Below, in pieces: positions 1-7,239 of a stretch of 64,000 nt of DNA; position 1 is the first letter of the stretch; every line of letters starts with the position of its first letter. The translations under genes were made by a program, and so were the position numbers. Source of the DNA: CAVRXZ01 sp963773035 (GTDB lineage: Bacteria > Acidobacteriota > Vicinamibacteria > Vicinamibacterales > CAVVIG01); assembly GCA_963773035.1 (NCBI GenBank), contig CAVYZX010000010.1, positions 744,001 through 808,000 of the forward strand. The letters run 5' to 3'. The notes beneath the pieces are model-generated. The model worked only from the letters and a program-made list of their open reading frames with translations, had not been told where the DNA came from and did not search any database.

Positions 1-111
1 CCCGCTGATCGATTGTGCAGCCTCTGGACGGGTCGCATACTCGACTCACGGCGAGAGCGGTTGCACGCGCGTCCTCGTGTGTCCAACCGCTTGATGAGAA
101 GGGTCTGGACC

Positions 112-1048
112 ATGTGGGACAGATACGATCCACGACCTTCTGATGGTCGAGACCGCGGCAACTCCTGGGACCGGAGTTTCGGCAGCCGTGGCGGTGCAGG
201 CGAGCGAGACCGCGACGAGTGTTCACGCGACGTGTTCACGAAGGACCTCGACCTGCCGCGCGGCCGCGAGCGAGAGCAGGTGCGCGAGCGTGACCGCGTC
301 TACGAAATCGACGGCGCCGACAGCCGCGCGCTGGCGACGGTCGGCGCGTTTCGCGTCGTTGCCGAGAGCGATCTTCACGACCTCCGCGACGACTCGCAGA
401 GCTCGCGACGAACCCTCAAGCATCTCGAGAACGAAGGGCTGATTCGCACCTCGCCGCTCAGCTCGGAAGACCGCGCCGTTACCCTGACCGACCGCGGGCG
501 CGATCTCCTCGAGGCCAATCGCTACGAGCGCGATGACCGCAGCCACGAGCCCCGCCAGGCCTTCTACGCCGGCGTCAGGAAGCCCCGCGAGCTGACGCAC
601 GATACCAAGGTCTATCGCGCCTATCAGCGCGCCGACGAACGCCTGCGAGGCCAGGGCGGCCGGGTTCGGCGCGTCGTCCTCGACTACGAGCTCAAGCGCG
701 ACTATCAGCGGTTCCTCCACGAGCGCAATCGAGGCAAGAAGGACTGCGACGGCCGGCCGGATCGCGAGCCCGCCGAGATCGCGCGGTGGGCGCGCGAGCA
801 CGAACTGCCGTACGACGATGGGCACGTCCGGTTCCCGGATGCCCGCATCGAGTACGAGGACCGGGACGGCCGCTCGCGGCATGAGGACATCGAGGTTGTC
901 ACCGCCCACTACCGCGGCGCCCACGCCGGCAGCCGCCGCCAAGTCAGGATTCACCTGCTACGTCGTGGTCGGAGGGATGGTCGGCGGACGCGGCGGCGGC
1001 GGCCGGCGGACCGCACATCCGCGGATCATGGAGGAGTTGATCCGATGA
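112..1048 (+). pseudogene. replication-relaxation-like winged-helix protein, frameshifted
   Basis: The ATG at 112 opens a frame of about 280 codons. Residues around 65-125 form a winged-helix-like segment (LKHLENEGLI ... VTLTDRGRDLL), and the C-terminal part has a PDARIEYED ... IEVVTAHYRGAH pattern like the second domain of replication-relaxation (PF13814) proteins, which support plasmid or element replication. The frame then switches by one base in the GC-rich stretch around 919-935; the new frame reads AAAKSGFTCY and stops at 1048, overlapping the next start in an ATGA. The family assignment is from motif resemblance only. The first 50 residues are very rich in Arg and Asp. Confidence 0.55.
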
Positions 1049-2083
1049 CGCTGCCGCCCGCACCAGACCGCTGGACCATCGAGCTGGCGAACACGGAACG
1101 CATGGAAGCCATCGCGGCGTTTGGCTTCACCGAACGCCAGGCGCGATTCCTGCTGAACGTGCTGCTGCACTCGGGCGTCTTCATCGAGCGCCAGGTACTG
1201 CAGCTCCGCCGGCATCGTCCACGGCCAGAAGAGCACGGACTTCATCAAGACGCTCGTCGAGCGGCGATTCGCGACGCCGATCACCACTGGAAAGCTCCAT
1301 CGCGGGCGGATGTTCCACGTCCACTACAAGCCGCTCTGGGCGGCCATCGGCGAGCCAGACAACCGGTTCCGCAAGCCGACCGCTCAGGGACGGATGATCG
1401 AGCGCGTCATGCTCCTCGACGCCGTGCTCGACGATCGCGACTTCACATGGCTCGGCCCGTCGACTGACAAGCGCCGCCACTTCATGCGCCATCTCGAGGA
1501 CCGTCTCGAGACCCGGGATTACCCGCACCTGCTGTTTGGCGATGGACCCACGAAGGCCGTTCGGTATTTCCCGGACAAGCTGCCGATCGGTGTGCAGCCG
1601 TACGCGCACCCGCATGTGTTCGTCTACCTCGTGACACGGCCCTCGCCGATGGACTTCCGGCTCTTCCTTCTGCGGCATACTGCCCTGCTCCGGGTCGTGT
1701 TCCGATGGACCGTCCGGCTGCTCTTCCCCCGCAAACTCTGGAAGGCCAAACTGGCCTATCAACACGCGGCTCGTGAGCACCTGGCGACGCCGCTCCATCC
1801 ATCGGTCGTCGAGACGCTGGAGTGGGTCTTCCCCGAGCGGAAACGGCTCGCCGAACCGGGCGCTGGCCCTCCCAGTGACCGCTACGTGAACGCGTCGAGT
1901 GCCTTCCGCACGCCGAGGTATCGGGCTCTGTACCGCCAGTGGCTGGAGGACCCGAAGAACACGCTCTGGATGGCCGGCTCGCCCATCGTCGCTGACGCCA
2001 TCGACCGCGGCCACGGCGAAGTCGAGTGCGTCGAGCTGTCACGCCAGTACCTGCATCTCTCTCCCCTGGTTGACGTCGCCTGA
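1045..2083 (+). pseudogene. element-encoded hypothetical protein, frameshifted
   Basis: The start ATG (1045) overlaps the upstream stop as ATGA, so the two genes are translationally coupled. The first 50 codons (MTLPPAPDRWTIELANTERM, then GFTERQARFLLNVLLHSGVF) resemble a helix-turn-helix N-terminus. One extra G at 1194-1195 shifts the frame; removing it restores YCSSAGIVHGQKSTDF and a continuous protein of about 345 residues ending at 2083. The rest is basic with many aromatic residues, and I do not recognise a catalytic motif. Its fixed position behind the replication-relaxation-like gene suggests a role in element replication or transfer, but that is inference. Confidence 0.5.
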
Positions 2084-2318
2084 CACCAACAGCAGAGGAC
2101 GACCTGGGGGACGACCTCGAGAAATGAGGTTGTCCCCTCAGTCGCGCCCGACGAGTCCTGCTCTGAGATCCGCGGTGCTCACCTGCAACTCTCGCGGTCG
2201 ATGGCCGCAATTGATTCGCCACGCACAGTTTGCTGGCCGAGCAGGCCGACACCTCTCGGTGTGGGCGGCGCCCTTTGCCGCCCACTGGAAAGCGCGGATG
2301 TCGCAATCAGGGCAGGAA

Positions 2319-2392
2319 ACATGGCGTGAGCGACCCGGGCGCGCGCGCTTGCAATGGCCCCGCGCCTGTCCGGAGGGTCGCTCACGCCATGT
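2319..2392. repeat. 18-bp perfect inverted repeat with 38-nt spacer
   Basis: ACATGGCGTGAGCGACCC at 2319-2336 is the exact reverse complement of 2375-2392. The loop is GC-rich. It is downstream of the element's replication-like genes and in non-coding DNA, so it could be a terminator without a T-run, an oriT-type hairpin or a recombination site. The sequence shows only the symmetry. Confidence 0.75.
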
Positions 2393-2486
2393 GTGTCAGT
2401 GTCGCGTGTCGATTGTCCGCGTGTCCGAAGCCGGTGCGGGAAGCGCCGCAGAATTGAGCTGACATGTGCGCGGCGATCAGAACCCT

Positions 2487-2500
2487 ATTGTCCGGACAAT
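2487..2500. promoter_or_regulatory. 14-bp perfect palindrome, possible operator
   Basis: ATTGTCCGGACAAT is fully self-complementary. A related ATTGTCCG half-site lies about 75 bp upstream near 2412. Such symmetric sites are typical of dimeric repressors, but no regulated promoter is evident beside it. Confidence 0.35.
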
Positions 2501-3240
2501 CTGGTCCCGTTCGTCCCGGAAGAATTGGCCATGAACCGCGACTCGTACTGGATGCGATGCAGGGCCGAATGCCGCCGCCGATCGAGACCAGGATCGCGGT
2601 GAACAGCATGTCCTGGTCCGCGCGCGGAAGATGACGACGATCTGAACCACTGCCGATGCGCCGGCCATCACGCGATCGATGCTCGATCTGTGCTCGGCAC
2701 CGTGCAAGGCTCTGCGCTTCGCTTCGACCGCGCTCGCGCGCGGCCTGCGGGCCTTGACGGTGCCTGCGCGCAGATCGCGGTCCTGGCAATTACGCGATGG
2801 CCGGCAGTGTGATGGCACTCAAGGACGCATTTTGATCGTTGACGTTCAATTCGAGCGGCGCTAATCTGTGGTTATCTCGCCGGTGCCACAGGCACCACCC
2901 TCCGCGCGGGAACATCCCCGCGGAGCGCTGAACGTCGCCGCCCTCAGGGACGCGACCAACAGCCACTCAATCAAGAGAACGTTTCGGCATCGGTGTCGCG
3001 CTCAGCGCCGCACCGATCGCAGAACACCCGCACCGGACTTGCAGACCCCTCAGGGGATGCTTGCCGCGGTGATTACCGAAGCACGCGCTGCATTGGTTGG
3101 CGACCGTGAGGACAGCACCGCCAACCGCATGACGCAGCCGAATCGCTTCGGTGCGCACGAACACCAATCGTGCGACGACCGCGAGGCTCAGTCTCCCGGT
3201 CTTCGATGTCGGCAACATGCCGCATCGGCGCCACTGACCC

Positions 3241-3277
3241 GGCGCGCTGATCTCAGATCAGCGCGCTCGAGCGCGCC
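3241..3277. promoter_or_regulatory. nested GCGCGC palindromes upstream of the HTH genes
   Basis: A 12-bp arm GCGCGCTGATCT (3242-3253) is repeated in reverse complement at 3255-3266 with one central base. The right arm is itself the left half of a second perfect palindrome, GCGCGCTCGAGCGCGC (3261-3276). The three GCGCGC arms can pair in alternative ways. The site is about 65 bp before the first excisionase-like gene, and a further IR (GCACGCG-N4-CGCGTGC, 3304-3321) sits next to its ribosome-binding site. Likely binding sites for element regulators, or an att/Xis region. Confidence 0.5.
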
Positions 3278-3339
3278 AACTCCTCGAAACAATTCTTCAG
3301 CGTGCACGCGGCGACGCGTGCGCACGTCGGGAGGTTGCC

Positions 3340-3558
3340 ATGAAGTCATGGTTGAGGGTGGCGGAGGCGGCGGAGTACACGGGACTGAGCCGGGACACGA
3401 TCTACACCGCATGCGAACGAGGCGAGCTGCGGCACGTGCATGTCAACGGGCGACGAAAGATTCTCCTGAGGCCCCAGTGGATCGACGCGTGGCTCGAACG
3501 ACACGCGTCGGACGTTCGGGAAGGACAGAGCGGAGGCGGGACGGAGGTCGTGTCATGA
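3340..3558 (+). CDS. helix-turn-helix (excisionase-like) DNA-binding protein
   Basis: A 72-residue protein that is almost entirely one HTH_17-type winged-helix domain: WLRVAEAAEYTGLSRDTIY (helix-turn-helix, residues about 4-22) followed by a beta wing with HVNGRRKILL and a closing helix PQWIDAWLERH. Proteins of this type act as excisionases (recombination directionality factors) or small repressors of integrative elements. The start is fixed by a GGGAGGT ribosome-binding site six bases upstream. It overlaps the next gene by ATGA and is two genes upstream of the integrase, so the three probably form one operon. Which of the two HTH genes is the excisionase cannot be told. Confidence 0.8.
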   Translation: MKSWLRVAEAAEYTGLSRDTIYTACERGELRHVHVNGRRKILLRPQWIDAWLERHASDVREGQSGGGTEVVS

Positions 3559-3752
3559 GAGGCACGCTGCCCGTTCTGCTCACCGTGGACGAAGCGGCGG
3601 AGCTCCTGCGCACCACGCGACGAGCCATCTACGCGATGATCGAGCGCCGGCAACTCCCGGGCGTGATTCGTGTTCGCCGGCGAGTGCTCGTGCGCGCCGA
3701 CGATTTGCTAGACTGGCTGAACCAGAAGCGCGCGCCATCGCCGAAGGAGTGA
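3555..3752 (+). CDS. second helix-turn-helix (excisionase-like) protein
   Basis: A 65-residue protein with the same architecture as its upstream neighbour: LLTVDEAAELLRTTRRAIYAMI (recognition helix region, residues 8-29) then the wing VIRVRRRVLVRADDLLDWL. The ATG overlaps the upstream TGA (ATGA), and the stop is 6 bp before the integrase start. A longer in-frame reading going back to 2868 exists, but it runs through non-coding palindromes and out of frame across the first HTH gene, so the short version is chosen. Two consecutive HTH genes of this type are unusual: one may repress and the other direct excision. Confidence 0.8.
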   Translation: MRGTLPVLLTVDEAAELLRTTRRAIYAMIERRQLPGVIRVRRRVLVRADDLLDWLNQKRAPSPKE

Positions 3753-3758
3753 TCGGCG

Positions 3759-4881
3759 ATGAGCGTGAAATTACGACCGTATCGAAACGGAGGGTGGGAG
3801 GTGGACATTCAGTTCCGCCTCCCCGACGGGACGCGTCACCGGGAACGGTACAAGGCGCCCGTTGAATCGAAATCCGGCGCATTGCGCTGGGGCCAGGACC
3901 GCGAGCGGCATCTGCTGCAACACGGTCCCGAGCCTGCAAAGAAGGAGGTGCCAACACTCGAGGAGTTCGCGCCGAAGTTCCTGGAGGGCTACGCCAAAGC
4001 GGACAGGCACAAGCCGAGTGGCGTCGCGTCGAAGGAGACGATCCTCCGGATTCACCTGATCCCGGTGCTTGGGGAGCAGAAGCTCGACGCGATCTCAAAC
4101 GCACAGGTGCAGCGATTGAAGCTGCAGTTGAAGGACAGAGCGGCCAAGACCGTGAACAACGTGCTGACTGTGTTGAATGTCATGCTGAAGACCGCAATCG
4201 AGTGGGAGATGATCGACCAGCTTCCGTGTTCGATCCGGCTGCTGCCGGTTGCGCGTCGAGACGCTGCTTTTCACGACTTCGGCGCGTACGAGCAGCTACT
4301 CAACGCCGCGCTTTCGATCGATTCGCGCACGTACTTGATCGCCTTGCTGGGCGGTGAAGGTGGGATGCGAGCCGGCGAGATCGTCGCGTTGGAATGGGCC
4401 GACGTCGACCTCGAACGGCGGCAGATCAGCATTCGCCACTCGGATTGGCGAGGCCAACTGACGAGCCCCGAAGAACGGCCGGGGTCGGTTCGTGGCGATG
4501 ACCGAGCGTGTAGCGACGGCTCTTCGCAAGCATCGTCACCTGCGCAGCTCACGCGTGCTGTGCCTGGACGATGGTAAGCCGATCACTCGGCAGGGCGCCT
4601 GGTCACGCGTTCGCTACGCGGCGCATCGGGCGAATGTGCCGACCGGCGTCCACATCCTGCGTCACACGTTCTGCTCGCACCTGGTGATGCGAGGGGCGGC
4701 GATGCGGTCGGTGCAGGAACTGGTGGGCCACCAGGATCTGACGATGACCCAGCGGTATTCGCACCTGAGTCCGGCCGCGTTGATCGACACGGTTCGGTTG
4801 CTGGAATCGAGAGCGGCCGACTCCGAACGTGGAGAAATACTGGAGACGGCCGAAGGCCGTGATCGGAAGTTGAAGTCGTAG
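3759..4881 (+). pseudogene. tyrosine site-specific integrase, single frameshift
   Basis: Phage-type tyrosine recombinase that joins element and tRNA attachment sites. The N-terminal arm-binding part (GGWEVDIQFRLPDGTRHRERY) and the SAM-like core-binding domain (residues about 65-165) precede the catalytic domain. Catalytic residues are visible: Arg in GGMRAGEIVALEW, H-x-x-R in HILRHTFCSHL, His in ELVGHQDL and the nucleophile Tyr in TQRYSHLS. One extra base in CCCCG (4466-4470) splits the gene; removing it restores SPKNGRGRFVAMTERV and a protein of about 373 residues, a normal length. If the base is real the enzyme is dead; if it is a sequencing error the integrase is intact. Confidence 0.85.
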
Positions 4882-4892
4882 AACGAGATAGT

Positions 4893-4966
4893 TGGCTGGG
4901 AGGCAGGGATTCGAACCCCGATACCGTGGTCCAGAGCCACGTGTCCTACCGTTGGACGACCTCCCA
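4893..4966 (-). tRNA. tRNA-Gln (anticodon CTG)
   Basis: Read on the minus strand, the acceptor arms TGGGAGG (4966-4960) and CCTCCCA (4903-4897) pair completely. The D-arm, a CGTGG/CCACG anticodon stem with loop CTCTGGA (anticodon CTG, reading CAG) and a T-arm with GGTTCGAATCC follow in order. The discriminator is G, as usual for tRNA-Gln, and CCA is encoded. The gene is the integration target of the adjoining element and remains complete. Confidence 0.95.
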
Positions 4967-5003
4967 GTACCAGCCGCGGTGCGCGGATAGGCAAGAACTG
5001 TCG

Positions 5004-5033
5004 ATTATAGCCAATCCTTCCCAGGCGGTCCAA
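5004..5033 (-). promoter_or_regulatory. probable sigma70-type promoter of the tRNA-Gln gene
   Basis: On the minus strand a perfect TATAAT (5009-5004) lies about 38 nt before the tRNA 5' end. A weak -35 (TTGGAC, 5033-5028) is 18 nt further upstream. Spacing and position fit a stable-RNA promoter. Confidence 0.5.
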
Positions 5034-5087
5034 AAGCGGACCCACCCTGCGCCGCGTCTGATACTGGGCTCTCGCGGAACGATCGCG

Positions 5088-5339
5088 TCACATCGGCTCG
5101 CGGTCGATCATCTGATCGTCGGGTGACGTGAACGCCACCGGACCCGCACCGTTGCTTCCACCCTCGACCTTCCGACGGTGACTAGCGACCCCGCCCTTGC
5201 GGCCGGCCTCACGGGCTTCATCCGACGTCCACTCGTGCGCCGTACCCTTCTGATGCGCAGCCTTGCCACCTTTACTCGCAATCTCGCGCTGCTTGTTCCG
5301 ATCCATCGAAGCAAATCCACGGTCTTCTTTTGCCACCAT
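5088..5339 (-). CDS. KGG-domain stress-induced protein
   Basis: An 83-residue, highly hydrophilic protein with two KGG motifs, REIASKGGKAAHQKGTAHEW and EAREAGRKGGVASHR, the signature of the con-10/GsiB-like stress proteins induced by starvation or desiccation and thought to be disordered protectants. The start at 5339 is chosen over longer upstream readings because a strong GGAGGGG ribosome-binding site (5341-5348) sits directly before it and the family normally starts a few residues before the first KGG. It stands alone, with no operon partner. Confidence 0.85.
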   Translation of the reverse strand: MVAKEDRGFASMDRNKQREIASKGGKAAHQKGTAHEWTSDEAREAGRKGGVASHRRKVEGGSNGAGPVAFTSPDDQMIDREPM

Positions 5340-5604
5340 GCCCCTCCAAGGAATTTCGCGTGACCGGGTCGCGTGCTCGATCCGCGCGGATTGATCGGAT
5401 GACATCCGCCTCGCGCGAACATACAGCGACAGTGACAATCCCGCGCAGATGCTGATCAGCTTGGCTACCGATCAGCTTGCGCGCGGACCTCAGCGTTCGG
5501 CTGCAACCGAGGTGCCACTCACAATCGGCGCTAAAAGCGTTGGGGGAATCGTTCTCAGGATGCGAGGACGTGGAACCTGTGAAGGCATAGTGGACACGCA
5601 GGGT

Positions 5605-7158
5605 TCACGCGTGTGAAGGACTTATCAACCGCAGCGCCGAGCGAAGCCGCCCGTGAGTTCGTGCCCGCCCGATCAACGCAACGACATCGAAGAGACCCGG
5701 ACTGACTGTAGTTCCCGTCATGGCGACACGAACGGCGTGAATGAGGGTCGCCGCCTTCACACTTCGCGCGTCGGCCACACCTCGCAACGCCGTTTCGAGA
5801 GACGCCGCATCGAAATCTGCGAGCTGCGCAAACGCCTCGTCCAGGGCTCGAAGGTGCTCCGCCATTCCTTCCGCACGCAGATATCGGTCGACTGCCCCCA
5901 GTTCGTACTCGATGGAATCCGTGAAAAAAAAGCGCCCCTGCGTCAAGAAATCCTGCAGTCGGCGCGCGCGCGGCTTCAGTAACTCGAGCACGCCGAAGAA
6001 CCACGCGTGACGCCCGTTCAAATAGCTGTCGTCCCACAGCTGAGCCGTTTCAAACAGAGGTTTCAGGCGCTGCGCCAGCTCGTCCGGTGCGAGCCTGCCG
6101 ATGTGTTGCTGATTGAACCAGTCCAATTTCTCGGGGTTGAACACGGCGTTCCCACCGCCGATCCCCTCGAGGGCGAAGACAGACGCGAGCTCGTCCCGCG
6201 TGAAGATCTCTCGATCTTTGTCCCGCCCGTCCCGCCGTCCCTGCCCTTCCCGCCCGTCCTGCCGTCCCTGCCCTTCCTGCCCTTCCTGCCCTTTCTGCCC
6301 GCGGCCAGGCGACCAGCCAAGCAGCGTAAGAAAGTTGAACATGGCCTCGGGTAAATACCCTTGCTTCGCGTACTCGATGACCGATGTCGCGCCATGCCGC
6401 TTGCTCAGCCGCTTCTTGTCCGGACCGAGAATCAAGGGCACGTGCGCAAACTGAGGCAGCGTGGCGCCAATCGCCTGATAAATCAGGATTTGCTTGGGAG
6501 TATTCGAGATGTGATCGTCGCCGCGAATCACGTGTGTAATCGCCATCTCGATGTCGTCGGACACGACGGAGAGGTGATAGGTGGGGTGACCGTCCGATCG
6601 GAGAATGACGAAATCCTCGATTTGAGCGCCCTCGACCTGGATGACTCCGTGGACCAGGTCGTCGAATCGCACCGTGCCCTCGGGGACCCGCACGCGAACG
6701 GCGCGCGGCGTGTGCGCGCGCTCGCGGGCTTCGATTTCCTTGGGTGTAAGAGCGGCACAAGTCCGGTCGTAGAGCCATCCACCACCGGCCCGCTCGACCG
6801 CCTCTCGTTTGGCTTTCAATTCGTCCGGAGTGCAGTAGCAGTAGTACGCTCGACCTGAAGCCACCAGCTGCTCCGCCATTGCTCGATGGCGCTCGAAGCG
6901 CTGCGATTGAAAGTACGGGCCGTACGGTCCGCCAATCTTCGGCCCTTCGTCCCAGTCGATGCCGAGCCAGCGGAGACCGTCGAGGATGCCTTCGACCATT
7001 TCTGCGGACGATCGTTCGGCGTCGGTGTCCTCGATTCGCAGCACGAACACGCCACCCTGACGACGGGCGAAGAGCCAGTTGAAGAGGGCGGTGCGTGCGC
7101 CGCCGATGTGGAGGTAGCCGGTCGGAGACGGGGCGAATCTGACGCGAGGCGCGGTCAC
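5605..7158 (-). CDS. gltX: glutamyl-tRNA synthetase with in-frame minisatellite insertion
   Basis: Class I aminoacyl-tRNA synthetase that attaches glutamate to tRNA-Glu. The HIGH signature is HIGG (residues 17-20), the KMSKS loop is KRLSKRHG (about 253), followed by the family motif NFLTLLGWSPG. Directly after that motif the protein has about 27 extra residues of Gly/Gln/Glu/Arg repeats (about 286-313), before resuming at DREIFT as ordinary GluRS does. The insertion comes from a 9-nt tandem repeat in the DNA and explains the length of 517 residues instead of about 480-490. The C-terminal anticodon-binding domain looks normal. Whether the enzyme also charges the nearby tRNA-Gln (non-discriminating type) cannot be decided by reading. 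Confidence 0.95.
   Translation of the reverse strand: MTAPRVRFAPSPTGYLHIGGARTALFNWLFARRQGGVFVLRIEDTDAERSSAEMVEGILDGLRWLGIDWDEGPKIGGPYGPYFQSQRFERHRAMAEQLVASGRAYYCYCTPDELKAKREAVERAGGGWLYDRTCAALTPKEIEARERAHTPRAVRVRVPEGTVRFDDLVHGVIQVEGAQIEDFVILRSDGHPTYHLSVVSDDIEMAITHVIRGDDHISNTPKQILIYQAIGATLPQFAHVPLILGPDKKRLSKRHGATSVIEYAKQGYLPEAMFNFLTLLGWSPGRGQKGQEGQEGQGRQDGREGQGRRDGRDKDREIFTRDELASVFALEGIGGGNAVFNPEKLDWFNQQHIGRLAPDELAQRLKPLFETAQLWDDSYLNGRHAWFFGVLELLKPRARRLQDFLTQGRFFFTDSIEYELGAVDRYLRAEGMAEHLRALDEAFAQLADFDAASLETALRGVADARSVKAATLIHAVRVAMTGTTVSPGLFDVVALIGRARTHGRLRSALRLISPSHA
6221..6303. repeat. GGGCAGGAA-type 9-nt minisatellite inside gltX
   Basis: The minus strand carries successive variants of GGGCAGGAA (for example GGGCAGGAA GGGCAGGAA GGGCAGGGA) with CGG/GAC variants interspersed. 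The period is a multiple of three, so the synthetase frame stays open and each unit reads Gly-Gln-Glu or Gly-Arg-Asp. The same unit type occurs at 8981-9090 and 58731-58785. Confidence 0.85.
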
Positions 7159-7213
7159 GACGCGATTGTAATTCTAGCGAGACAGCCGGCCGAAGCAGAA
7201 CGAAGCGCGTGGG

Positions 7214-7219
7214 TATAAT
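7214..7219 (+). promoter_or_regulatory. candidate -10 element of the FAD oxidoreductase gene
   Basis: A perfect TATAAT lies 20 nt before the start codon in the short divergent space between gltX and the oxidoreductase. No good -35 is seen at 16-18 nt, so the call is tentative. Confidence 0.35.
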
Positions 7220-7239
7220 CGACTTCCCGCTCTTCAATC

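Larger units (their letters stand above)
2084..3339. other. 1.25-kb stretch with no credible gene, rich in palindromes
   Basis: Reading frames here are low-complexity and Arg-rich and look like chance frames. The stretch holds an 18-bp perfect inverted repeat (2319-2392), a 14-bp palindrome (2487-2500) and nested GCGCGC palindromes (3241-3277). It separates the replication-like genes from the recombination genes, where an element origin of transfer or replication could lie. A minus-strand stretch near 2480-2790 contains a hydrophobic MLFTAILVSIGGG segment that could be a relic of a small membrane gene, but I cannot support a gene. Confidence 0.5.
1..4892. mobile_element. right end of a tRNA-Gln-integrated element (partial)
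   Basis: The integrase reading frame ends 11 bp before the CCA end of a minus-strand tRNA-Gln, the usual arrangement for an integrative element that entered at the tRNA 3' end. Behind the integrase lie two tiny HTH genes (excisionase-like), a palindrome-rich non-coding stretch, and a gene resembling the replication-relaxation family of plasmids and conjugative elements. The tRNA is intact, so the element-proximal attachment site should be the tRNA 3' half (about 4893-4920). The matching att copy is not seen in the window, so the element continues to the left. Three of the five genes are frameshifted, suggesting an old or immobile insertion unless these are base-calling errors. Confidence 0.65.

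Noticed and set aside
223..954. 243-codon minus-strand frame in the mobile element
   Set aside because: Antisense to the replication-relaxation-like gene, with low-complexity Val/Ala-rich translation and no ribosome-binding site.
2382..2818. Overlapping minus-strand frames with a hydrophobic segment
   Set aside because: Two frames compete, neither has a ribosome-binding site, and the hydrophobic MLFTAILVSIGGG run is too short to support a gene call.
2868..3554. N-terminal extension that would give the second HTH gene 294 codons
   Set aside because: It runs through non-coding palindromes and overlaps the first HTH gene in another frame. The HTH domain starts at the ATG that overlaps the previous stop.
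4893..5605. gltX and tRNA-Gln proximity as evidence for a non-discriminating GluRS
   Set aside because: They are separate transcription units about 700 bp apart, and the residues that decide tRNA discrimination cannot be read reliably without an alignment.
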